Assembly: GCF_014066305.1 (NCBI RefSeq) | Contig: NW_023501042.1 | Coordinates: 1,234,501 to 1,298,500, forward strand | Direction of reading: 5' to 3' | Source: Letharia columbiana | Taxonomy: Eukaryota; Ascomycota; Lecanoromycetes; Lecanorales; Parmeliaceae | Length of the DNA stretch: 64,000 bases | Part shown: positions 48,292 to 59,100 of the stretch, in pieces | Layout of the letters: each line of letters starts with the position of its first letter | Numbering within the stretch: the first letter of the stretch is position 1 | Position numbers and translations under genes: made by a program | Notes under the pieces: generated by a model | The model's input: the letters and a program-made list of their open reading frames with translations, nothing else | What the model was told of the DNA's origin: nothing | The model's database searches: none

Positions 48292-48653
48292 GAATAAGAT
48301 AGAGCTAAGTTAAAAAATCTTTAATTTATATATATAGTTAATTATAAATTTAGAGTTACTACGCTTTTTAATTAGATATCGCGAGTAAATAAATTAGCGT
48401 TCGTAATTATTAAAATCTCTTATTCTACTTTTAATCATTTAATAACTTTACTATTTTCTATTAAAATTTTAATTTTTTTAATTATAAAGCGTAGATTACG
48501 CTTTTAAATACTTTAAGAGTTTTAAAGTTTAATCTTATAATTATTAAAAGATAAGATATTTAAATATCGCTTATTAGAGATTATTTATTAAATTTACTCG
48601 ATAGCTCTAATTAAAAAAATAATTATAAATTTAATTTATAGATCTTTACTCGT
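48292..48653 (+). repeat. Short repeat copy e
   Basis: RIP-altered copy of 362 bp, in the same orientation as copy d and 12 bp after it, ending CTTTACTCGT. It lacks part of the internal CTCACC-type units. Confidence 0.7.
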
Positions 48654-48761
48654 AATTAATTATATATATAAATTTAAGATTTTTTAAATTAACTCTATTT
48701 TATTAATATATATAAATTTAAGATTTTTTAAATTAATTCTATTTTATTAATATATATAATA
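48654..48761 (-). repeat. Tandem head fragments of the short repeat (reverse)
   Basis: Two adjacent copies, with a period of about 48-50 bp, of the reversed head segment (AATTTAAGATTTTTTAAATTAA...CTATTTTATT) precede copy f. Confidence 0.55.
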
Positions 48762-49263
48762 GAATAAGATAGAGTTAAGTTATAAAATTTTAAATTTATA
48801 TATATAGCTAATTATAAATTTAAATTTATTACGCTCTTTAATTAGATCGACTAAGTTAGCTCGATAGCTCTTTTAAGCTCTCTTATTAAAAAAAAATAGA
48901 TATACGTTATTAACATATAGAATAACTTTTTTATTTTCTATTAAAATTTTAAGATTTTTTTTTTAAATTATAGAAAGAAATCTAAGCTTTTAGATAAAAA
49001 AAAGAAGTTTTAAATTTTATCTTATAATTATTTAAGTGTAAGAAATTCAAGTATCGCTTATTAAAGTTCGCTCGATAGTCGAATAGCTCTAATTAGATAT
49101 ATATTATTTAATTTTAAAATAACATTTTTTTTTCTATTAAAATTTTGAGATTTTTTTTTTAAATTATAGAACGAAATATGAGCTCTTAAATAAAAAAAGA
49201 ATTTCTAGATTTAGTCTTATAATTGTTTAAAGATAGAGGATTTAAATATCGCTTATTAAAAAC
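48762..49263 (+). repeat. Short repeat copy f plus truncated second copy
   Basis: 48,762-49,090 runs from head to the CTCGATAG region. It is followed directly by a headless second copy (49,091-49,263) that starts at the ATTATTTAATTTT segment. Both are strongly AT-shifted. Confidence 0.6.
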
Positions 49264-50262
49264 TTATCTACTTTATTAAGAACACTCTTTTATATAAGCT
49301 TAGATAGTCGAGTAGTAATAATTTCAATAAATTTCGAAACTATTTCGCTTCGTCCTCGATTCGAATTCATTAATCTCTCTCGCTAAAAAATCGTAAAATC
49401 GTAAAAATTATAGAATCGATAAAAATTATAAAACTAATAAATTTTTTATAATTAAAAAAATAATAAAAATAGTAATAGTAATTAAAATAAAAAGACTATT
49501 ATAGATATTAAAATTAGTTTCTTATTAATTAAATTTAAATTAAATCGAAAGATAATTAACTTTCTAGAAATCTATTATTAATATAACTTCTCTTTTTCTA
49601 TTAAAAATATACTACTTTTTTTTTAAATTATAGAACTTAATCTACGCTCTCTAATAATTTAAAATTTTTAAAATTTAATCTTATAATTCTAAGTAAACCT
49701 TAAATTAAAATATTTTTACTCTTCGAAGTTCGAGAATCGAATTTAATCTCGAGATTAGATTTAAAAATAAATTACTTTCTATAAATTTAATTTATAGACC
49801 TAAACTTATTCTATTATATATATTAATAAAAGAAATTAAAGAAGATTAATTTAAAGATTTTAAAGTTCTTTTTTAACTTTCTCTCTTAAATATACTCGTA
49901 TATACTCGCTTTTAATTTAGAAATAAAAAATAAGATAAGTTTTAACGTTAAAATTATAGAGTTTAAAGATTAAATTAATTAACTTTAACTTTATAATTAT
50001 CGAATATTTAATAATTTTAATTTTAAGTAATAAGAAAGTAAGCTTTTTAATAATATTTTAACTTTCTTTAAAGATAGAGTCTTAATTCTAAGACTATGAA
50101 TATCGCTAAGAAATACTCGTATATATTTAAAAGTACTCGATATCTGATAATGCCCGGTCTTAAATCCGAAAAATCCGAGGGTGAGTTTTAAAGGATACTC
50201 TTTCGAAAACTTATCTCGAGCTTATAGTATTTAAATAGATTTTATTATTAATATATATAAAA
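49264..50262. other. AT-rich interval, no gene
   Basis: About 1 kb of degraded sequence with scattered short-repeat-like T-runs and no open frame. A small patch at 50,140-50,195 (GCCCGGTCTTAAATCCG...CCGAGG) is less AT-rich. I see nothing else. Confidence 0.4.
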
Positions 50263-50652
50263 GAATAAGATAGAGTTAAGCTATAAAATTTTAAATTTAT
50301 ATATATAGCTAATTATAAATTCGAGTTCGCTACGCTCTTTAATTAGATCGACTAAGTTAGCTCGATAGCTCTTTTATATCTCTTTATTAAAAATTAAATA
50401 TATAGTATTTATAAATAAAATAACTTTTTTATCTTCTATTATAATTTTAAGATTTTCTTTTTAAAATATAAAGAGTAGTTTATATTATTTAATGCTAAAA
50501 GAATTATAAAATTCGATCTTATAATTATTAAGAAGTAAGAAGCTCAAATATCGTTTATCAAAGTTCGCTTATCAAAGATCGCTTATCAAATTTACTCGAC
50601 AGCTCTAATTAAAAAAAATAGTTATGAATTTAATTTATAGGCCTTTACTCGT
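50263..50652 (+). repeat. Short repeat copy g (left edge of gene island 2)
   Basis: Full copy of 390 bp with head GAATAAGATAGAGTTAAGC and tail CCTTTACTCGT. Normal base composition resumes about 110 bp beyond its tail. Confidence 0.72.
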
Positions 50653-50892
50653 ATTAATATATAACGTTATTAATATAACTATAATTTATAAGATTCTTAA
50701 AGCTCTAGACGCTTATTTTACGTTCTTTTATTTAATTTTTCAATTTTTTTATATTACTATTGTGAAAGGACGAATTACTGAAGTGGATTTTAAACCGTGC
50801 ATTACCAGGTATCGGGCACTTCCGGGTATATACGAGTATTCGCCCTCCCCGACTCACAACTAACATTATAATACTCACAGCACCTCTACAGC

Positions 50893-51870
50893 ATGACTTC
50901 CAAGCTCATCCCTTCAGATCCCTCCAAGGTGATGGTGATTCGACAGGTCACCCCAAACATTACGACGTGCTCGGCGCCATTCCTTCGATTCGGTAGACTC
51001 AAGGTCGGTGGGCGAGGCACTATTGGTATAACCGTCGGTGCGCTTTCTATTACGGAGCTAAGATATATATCTAGTACGACTCCAGTCCGGCGCCCTCGCA
51101 GTCTTCTCTCCCACCGCTCTCACACCCGAAGTCCGCTCTACAGTCGAATCCATGGGGAACAAAGTTGGATACATTGCTGCAGGGGATTACGAGCACCATA
51201 TTTTCATCACCGAGTGGGCCAAAGCATATCCATCAGCCAAGCTCCTAGGTGTCGAAGGCCTGGCAGAGAAACGTGAAAAGAATCAAGCTACTGCCGGCAG
51301 CAAATTCCAGCATGTATGGACACAGAAGAATAAGGCAAACATGAAAGTCGACCCGGAATTCGACGAAGAATTCGACTACGAGTATGTGGGAAGTCATGCA
51401 AACAAGGAGCTAGTCCTTGTTCACAAGCGTGACAGGACGTTGATAGAGGCGGAGTACGTCTTCTCGCAGTCCACGTCTTCTCTTTTGGACCAGATCTTGG
51501 GTCTTGGAACAATCTTGAGAGGAGTTCCTCCCTTAAATATGCAGCACTGACTGCGGTTTGATCCAGTATGATGTTCAATCTCCCCGCGAAGGAACAATTC
51601 TCTAGGACCGGCGAAGATCCAACGTCCGGCATCTTGACAAGATTATTCATTGGTTTACAAAATACAATGGGACCTGCGAAATGGCAGAAGAGATTCCTTT
51701 GGTACGTTGCAAGTGCGGGAGATCGTCAAGGTTTCAATCAGAGTGCGAGGAAGATTGCTAGCTGGGACTTTGACAGGATAATTCCGTGCCACGGCGACGT
51801 GATCGAAAGCGGTGGAAAAAGCATCTTCAAGAAAGTTTTTGATTGGCATCTGAACGCTTCAGTCAAGTAG
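50893..51870 (+). CDS. DUF4336-like protein, metallo-beta-lactamase-type fold (function unknown)
   Basis: Conserved fungal protein of unknown role. Exons 50,893-51,025, 51,075-51,453 and 51,567-51,870, with introns of 49 nt (GTATAA...CTAG) and 113 nt (GTACGT...CCAG), give 271 residues. Splicing restores VRLQSGALAVFSPTALTPEVRSTVE and LIEADMMFNLPAKEQFS. The start MTSKLIPSDPSKVMVIRQVTPNITTCSAPFLRFGRLKVGGRGT and the segments GDYEHHIFITEWAK and DFDRIIPCHGDVIE suit a degenerate metallo-hydrolase family. A His pair and a CHGD motif are present, but not a classical HxHxDH. I assign DUF4336 from memory. Only about 110 bp of normal DNA lie upstream before the repeats. Confidence 0.8.
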
Positions 51871-53444
51871 TAGGAAGGGCGTTGGTGAAGGGAAGATACC
51901 AGGAGTAACGGAATGGCAGAGATCACAAGCGCGCCTCCACATCACGAGCCTTCATATAGCTTCATTGTAGAAAAAACCACATACAGAATGTTTTCAATGA
52001 CATAGAAAACGCACCGCTTTGGAGTGCACGATACAGCTTGCAGATTCATCATTTAAATTAATGCCAGGCTCTCTATAAAGGATTCGGAATCAGCGTTTCT
52101 TCTCCGAAGCAATTTTTCGAAGGAGTTAAAAGGACCATTTTGCTCCCAAGACTTGTCTTGCAACTCGAGTAATAGTATGAATTAGAAGGGATTAGCTTGG
52201 AACTGTACATACCAGATTAGCTCTCAAAGTTCCCATCGACAGCCATACTGTGGTCGTCTACTCTGCTCTTTCAAGCAGTGCAAATTCCAGCAGGCTACCA
52301 TCAACTTTGGCTTTTGACACGTTTCTCATCACTGAGCCGGAACCCTTTCCATCGCCGACCATATCTCGCCTTCATGAAATAAAACCTGGAAAAGACAGCG
52401 GCTTCGCTCCTTCTGAGCACGTCTGAACTACCGCGACCTGAACACCCGTAAGCGTGGTTGGAAAAATACGATGAAGAGGATCACATACGGAGCGATATGC
52501 CTCTCCGATTGAAAACTACTGTGTGAGCCCATCATCAGCGAAGTCTTCGCTATACCTCAATGTTCACCCAGTCGGGCTCGCAGAGAAGCAGCACTTCGCC
52601 TCTGGGAAGCTAGTGTCGTCACGGCTGCTACACGTCTCTTCGTGCCTAGCGCCGTCAGAATTGCAAAACCAGCCGCCCTTATGAAAAGAACAGATACAGG
52701 AATGTCCGACAGGTGAACGTAAAGGATGAGGGTATTGTAACTTGTAAGAAGCACACGCGGTTCATGCTGCAAGTCTGAAGACGAGCACTCTAAGATCTCT
52801 GTTCACGTCTCTCACTCATGGGTCCTTTGGCAGATCTGGGATGAGCCAGTCCGCGCAGGGACGTCGTGGAGCTCTGGTGATGAGTTTCTGCATCGAGTAT
52901 GAACTAAATGTCTTCCGTCAGTTGTTCTATGTCATGTTTGACCTCAATAGAAAGACGTATCTTACCTTGGGCTGGCTTCCAAAACACGAATAATCCTGGG
53001 ATTTTCCGGAGGCATACCTTAGGTGCGAGGGCCGAGGGGTCCCTCGGGTGCGAAACGAACTCGGAAGATCTCCGCCTCTAGCGTCCTGCACGCAAAAACG
53101 GCCCGGAACTGGATGGCACTCACTCGTAGTATCCAGAAGAGTAACCTCGCTTAATAGCGCCGGGAGAGTTGACCAATCAAACTACGTTTTCGCGGTGAAC
53201 TAAGTAGTTTGATTGGTCAACTCTCCCGGCGCTATTAAGCGAGGTTACTCACTTCTGATACTACGAGTAAAGTACTGGCTACGGTAACTATCTTACAACC
53301 TTACCTTACCCAACATGCTGGCGACTGTCTGGCAAGTCACCACCATGATGCTGATCGTCAAGTATGGAGGGGCAGGAAAAACTTAAGTCGCAGACAAAGT
53401 ATCCGCGTATCGCCCGGAATTCAGAGCCCAAGCCTCAAGAAACC
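51871..53444. other. 1.57-kb intergenic region; possible unrecognised exon near 52.5-52.8 kb
   Basis: Base composition is normal but no gene is recognised. The plus strand is open from about 52,512 to 52,716 without an early Met (...SRAREAALRLWEASVVTAATRLFVPSAVRIAKPAALMKR), and the minus strand is open over the same place (52,557-52,772). Either could be an exon or chance. The right part holds the inverted repeat at 53,122-53,268. Confidence 0.4.
53122..53268. repeat. Long inverted repeat (64-bp arms, 18-bp loop)
   Basis: The left arm 53,122-53,185 and right arm 53,204-53,268 are reverse complements. The inner 46 bp match perfectly, and the outer part (CTCGTAGTATC..AGAAG) differs by small indels. 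Each arm contains GACCAATCA, a CCAAT-box-like sequence. It lies about 180 bp upstream of the TCD start codon. It resembles a foldback or MITE-like element; no clear target duplication is visible. Confidence 0.85.
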
Positions 53445-55077
53445 ATGACTTCCTGGTTTGAACGTCAAGCTTCCTCTCACCATGCACAGCTTGCCGCCGC
53501 GGTCGTCCTCTCCGGCGTGACTGTCGCGGCACTCATCTATGGAACACAAGCAATTCGACGCAAGGAGGCTGTGCAAGAGTTGAAAGCATCGATTCCAGAG
53601 CTGGATGCAACTCACCATGCAGACATGGTACGTTTAGACTTCACGATTAGGACAAACGGGATCTACGCTCATCGGCTCAGTGAAGCTCACAGATTTTGGT
53701 GCTGCCTCGCCACCACCGAAGGCCAGCAGAGAGGACGAAAGAGTATCTGCTCTCGCTCGTCGTGCCCAGCAAGGTGATTATGACAAAGGTCTATCTATCT
53801 AAGCTCTACGAACCTATCGAGGGCGCATGCTGAACTCCTCAGATTTGATCACTGAGCAACTCACACGTACTACTTCTTTTCTTGGCTCCGATCGCTTTGC
53901 TCTGCTCCGCGACTCCTTTGTGATTGTCGTCGGCCTTGGTGGTGTTGGCTCACATTGCACCTCAGCTCTCGCCCGCTCCGGTGTCTCAAAGATCCGCCTC
54001 ATTGACTTCGACCAAGTCACTCTCTCATCTCTCAACAGACATGCTGTTGCCACCCTTGCCGACGTTGGTACACCGAAAGTGGAATGCGTACCGAAACGAT
54101 TACAGGCAATAGTACCATGGGTGCAGTGGGAGCCTTTTAATGAAGTCTGGAAACAAGAGCGGGCGGAGAGGTTATTTGGACCGTGGTGTACGGGCAAGGG
54201 TCGAAATCCAGATTACGTAGTCGATGCGATCGACAACATTGACAGCAAAGTCGCCTTGCTGGAGTATTGTCACAAGCATGGTGTCAGAGTCGTCAGCTCC
54301 ATGGGCGCAGGATGTAAGAGCGATCCCACGAGAGTGTTCGTAGGAGACATCAGCGCGAGTGTGGAGGATCCATTATCAAGAGTTACAAGACGGAGACTAC
54401 GAGCTGTAGGCATTAGCGAAGGGATTCCAGTGGTATACTCCACAGAGAAACCCGGCCCAGGGAAAGCGCAATTATTGCCGCTACCAGAAGAAGAGTTCCT
54501 GAAGGGCCAAACGAACGAGCTGAGCGTGTTACCGGACTTCCGAGCCAGGATTTTACCGGTCTTAGGCACGATGCCTGCAGTTTTTGGATACACCATGGCA
54601 AATTTTGTCGTTTTGGAACTTACTGGATACCCTCATGAAAGCGGAGCGGGCAAGGGAAGAGAGAAGATGTACGCCAACATTTTGGCAAATCTACAAGGTC
54701 TGGAGGAGCGGTTAGCAAGATACGAGGGAGCAGACTCTTTAGGCCTCAAGATCCCCGTGACAAAGGACGACGTGGGATACCTGGTCGAAGAGGTTTATCG
54801 AGGAAAGAGCGTGGTGAGTAATTTGCCGACGAGATTGGCGTTGGTGAGGTGGAAAGTGCCCGAAGGTGGATTCCAGATCGAGGAGAACCGAGAAGGGCGG
54901 AAAAGCGTAAGGCTAAGTCTGAACGAGTTGGTGTGCATGACTAAAGACGAGGCGGCGGCACATGAGAAGGACGTACTAAAGGGAGGCCGGGGACCAGATG
55001 AAATCTACAGCATCAACGTGTTGCAACTCGTGGAAAGACGGAAAAGGGAAGAGAGGCATTACGATCAGTATAGGTAA
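53445..55077 (+). CDS. TCD1: tRNA threonylcarbamoyladenosine dehydratase (Tcd1/Tcd2 family)
   Basis: E1-like enzyme that uses ATP to cyclise t6A37 of tRNAs to ct6A; the yeast proteins sit on the mitochondrial outer membrane. Exons 53,445-53,627, 53,686-53,788 and 53,843-55,077 give 506 residues. A membrane segment lies at about 15-36 (LAAAVVLSGVTVAALIYG). The ThiF/E1 fold has the ATP loop GLGGVGSH (126-133), RLIDFDQVTLSSLNRHA, DAIDNIDSK and SSMGAGCKSDPTRV. Intron 1 (58 nt) uses an unusual AAG acceptor after GTACGT; the nearby CAG sites break the LTDFGAASPPP frame. Intron 2 is 54 nt. An upstream Met at 53,364 would add 27 residues, but MTSWFERQ matches the family start better. Which of the two yeast paralogues it matches is not decided. 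Confidence 0.9.
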
Positions 55078-55166
55078 AAGCAATATTGATGTCTTAATTG
55101 AATATAGAAGAAAATTGCATTGATGTTTTTTTAGAAGAAAATGACTTATAATTCTAGTATATAGTT

Positions 55167-55577
55167 ACGAGTAAAGGCCTATGAATTAAATTCATAATTT
55201 TTTTTTTAATTAGAGCTATCGAGTAAATAGATAAGTAATCTTTAATAAGCGATCTTTAGTAAGCGATATTTGATTTCCTTACGCTTTAATAATTATAAGA
55301 TTAAATTTAAAAAAAATTCTTTAAAGATCTATATTTCGTTCTATAATTTTAAAAAAAAATCTTAAAGTTTTAATAGAAAATAAAAAAGTTATTCTAAAAT
55401 TAAATAATATATATCTATTTTTTAATTAAAGCTATTCGACTTTTTTTAATAATTATAAATATTAATTTATTTACTTACGATAACTTAGTCGATCTAATTA
55501 AAGAGCGTAGTAATTCTAAATTTATAATTAACTATATATATAAATTTAAAATTTTTAAGCTTAACTCTATCTTATTC
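55167..55577 (-). repeat. Short repeat copy h (right edge of gene island 2, reverse)
   Basis: Reverse copy of 411 bp. It begins ACGAGTAAAGGCCTATGAATT, 90 bp after the TCD stop codon, and ends CTATCTTATTC. The tail-proximal part is less mutated than the rest. Confidence 0.75.
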
Positions 55578-55607
55578 TTTTATATATATTAATTAATATA
55601 TTAATAT

Positions 55608-55900
55608 ACGAGTAAAGATCTATAAATTAAATTTATAATTTTTTTTTTAATTAGAGCTATCGAGTAAATTTAATAAGCGATCTTTAATAAGCGATATTTA
55701 AATGTCTTATCTTTTAATAATTATAAGACTAAATTTAAGAATTCTATTTTTATCTAAAAGCTTATATTTTATTCTATAATTTAAAAAAAAAAATTATAAT
55801 TATAGTAGAAAATAAAAAAGTTATTTCAAAATTAAATAATATATATCTATTTTTTAATTAGAGCTATTTCGCTATCGAACTCTAATAAGCGATATTTAAA
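55608..55900 (-). repeat. Short repeat copy i, truncated by an LTR
   Basis: Second reverse copy. It begins ACGAGTAAAGATC and stops at the LTR that starts at 55,901, so the LTR element probably inserted into it. The missing part is not found right of the other LTR. Confidence 0.65.
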
Positions 55901-56157
55901 TATAAGATAGTAAGATCTCTTTTAATAAAACTACGTAGTAGCTATATAATTACGAGATCTAGATACGTAGTTAATAGAATAAATAGATTAGTTACTAGAT
56001 AAACTAATAACCTAAAAAAAAAGAAGAAAAAAGAGAACTTATAAGTATTTAAGACTTTATTAAATATATTAAATACTCGCTCTAGTTATATAACTTATAA
56101 TCTAGTAAATAACGTAAACGAGTTTATTAATTCGCTTTAAGTATTTTTACTCTTATA
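55901..56157 (-). repeat. LTR A1
   Basis: 257-bp LTR that begins TATAAGATAGTAAG and ends CTCTTATA. The ends are inverted repeats (TGTAAGA/TCTTACA before RIP). It is homologous to 22,427-22,683 and 62,731-62,985. Confidence 0.7.
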
Positions 56158-59100
56158 ACTATATTCTCTCTTAGAAAATATAATCTCTAAATCTTATTAT
56201 TATTACGTCTTATAATTAAATACTATAAACTTATTAACTTTATATATATTATTTATTACTAGCTTAAATATAATCTAAATTAATATATACTATAATAGCG
56301 TATTTAAACTACTTATCTCGAGATCTTTTAAATATATTAATATATTTATATACTAAATCGCGATAATATTACTTTATATATTATTATCTTAATTAATAAG
56401 ATATAAATATATTACTATTCTATCGCGATATACTATTATTACTATTATTATACGCTATTATTATTATTATTACTTTAATAATTATAATAATTCTATTATT
56501 ATAATTATAAATATCGCGCTAGTAAATATAAAAGTCTTATTTTTAATTTAACTTTTATTCTTTTTAGTAATAATATTAATATCGACGCTATTATAAGTAA
56601 GTACTTAATTCTTCTTTATATCTACTATTTTATCTTTACTTATTCTTATTATAATATCGCGATAGCGAGTTATATATTATTATAATAGTATAATATATAT
56701 ATTAATTAAAATAATAGTTAAGTAAGATTATAATTATTTAAATTAACTTTATATCTAATAAGTATCTTAAAGAATACTTTATAATACTTTATAAATAGTA
56801 TAAGAAGTATATTAATATATTAATAGTAATATTAAATCTTCGCTCTTATAGCTCTATAAGCTATTAAATATTTATAATTATTATTATTTTTATATCTCTC
56901 GCTATAATTAATAAATATTTATATTTATTTTAAAGATATACTTAACTAAGAGAGCTTAATAACTTCTCTTATTACTATTTTTATTCTTATTTATAAATAA
57001 AAGAGATATTAGATAATTAAAAGATTACGTTAATATATATTAATTTTCTTTTATTACTATTATATATATACTCTTATATATAATTCTTATATAGTTTATA
57101 TTATATTTTTTATTAGCTCGCGTTAATGTAAATATAAATAATACTCTTATAAAGATTATATATATATTGTAAATATAATTCTCTATTACTAGAGTAATAT
57201 TCTCGCTATAATCTATATTAATAGAGATATTTATATTATTCTTTAAATATAAAGTAATATAAATCTTAATTAATATATATTAAATTATATAGCTAATATA
57301 TATAGCGACTTATTATATTAAAAAACTTCGATATAATATTATTATCTTCGCCGCTTCTTTTATTATTTCTTTTATTATCTCTTATATTAAGTCTTTTTAT
57401 TATCTAATAAATCTTCTAGATAAAAAATTATTTTCTAATATAAGAAAATAGATAAATTAATATTAAATAATAATAGTTATATATATAACTCTAATAATTA
57501 CTTTTCTTACTATATATAGCGCCTTAATACTTTAAAATTAATTTATAAACTTTTTAATTATATTCGCTAAATTTTTTAATTATAATTTTATTTATTTATT
57601 TAAATTCTCTTACTTCTTAATTTCTTTTAATAATTATATCTTTAACTTTATCTTAAATATTAATTTATATAATTTCTTTACTTACTTAAAGTTCTTAATT
57701 ATATCTTTAATATTTTTAAAATACTTTATTAATTTCTATAAAGCTTTATAAAATAAAAAGTCTTTTTAATTAATAAGATATTTAATCTCGCTCTTATAAA
57801 TTCTTTTATCTAATATCTTATTAATCTTTTATTCTTCTTTTTTATTAATTAAGACTATTTATAACTTTAAATTATTTTTATATAAATATTATAACTCTAA
57901 TAATAATATATAAAATATAAGATTAATTTTTCTATATCTAGTCGAAAGATCTAGCTTATAAATCTATATATCTATTTTCTCTAATACTTTAAAAGACTTA
58001 AATTATTTATAATTAAATTTCTTCTTTAATTATAAAATATATATATTTAAGCTTTATAATAATACTTTATCTTTTTTTTTAAAAATTATAATTTTATAAT
58101 TACTATTATAATATTTTATTTATTACTTTAATATTTACTTCTATAATTCTTTTAAATATAATCTTATCTTTTATAATTATTTTACTTACTCTATAATAAG
58201 TAATATTTCCTCTTTTAAGATTTTATTTTTAAAAGTATTTTCTAAATCTACTATATATCTTATTAATAAATCTTATAAAGTTTTATTAGTATTTATATAT
58301 ATATTATTATTATATATAAATATAGTAATTAATAAGATTTTAAGTTAATTATTTTATTTATAATTATAATATAATTATAAATAATATTTTAATATCTAAT
58401 TTTATCTCTTAATCTAATTATCGATTTAAGAATAAAATATAATATCTAATTTACGCTTCGTATTTAGATATTAATATAATATTATCTAAAATTTACTTAT
58501 AAATAGAAAATCTTAATTTAAAATTAAATTATATATTATATTATATAATAATATAAATTTTCGCTATAAGATATTAATAAGACTATTAATCTTTAAATTT
58601 TTAATAATTATTATATATATTATATACTTAATTAACTTATCTATTAAGATTAAAATAATATTATAAATTTTATTAATATATAAATTTTTTATAAATAATA
58701 GATTTATAATAAAATTTAATATTATAATATAAAATAGATTTATATTATCTAGGGAAATTAATATTAACTTACTATATAACTTATAATAATAAATTTATAC
58801 TTTTTAATAATCGAGATAAATATAAATATATTTTATTATATCGCTTATTATATCTATCTAATAATATTTAAATCTAATATTTTTCTTAATATACTTATAG
58901 ACGAAGTACTTAATATTAAAATTATTATAATTTATATAAAAAATCTATTTCTTTATAATAGAATTATTAGAAATATAAATTATAAGATTATAACGTAGTA
59001 ATCTATTTTTATTAACTTTTTATTTTAAAAGTTTATTTTATTTAATAATATATCTTTAACGCTACTTCTTATTTATAATAAAAATATTCTTATATTATAA

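Noticed and set aside
50624..50863. 79-codon frame at the start of island 2
   Set aside because: It begins inside the short repeat tail and is rich in Ile/Tyr/Phe from AT-rich DNA; no domain.
26621..55080. tRNA or rRNA genes in the gene islands
   Set aside because: I looked for T-loop (GGTTCRANTCC) and cloverleaf-like segments and found none I could support; a covariance-model scan would be decisive.
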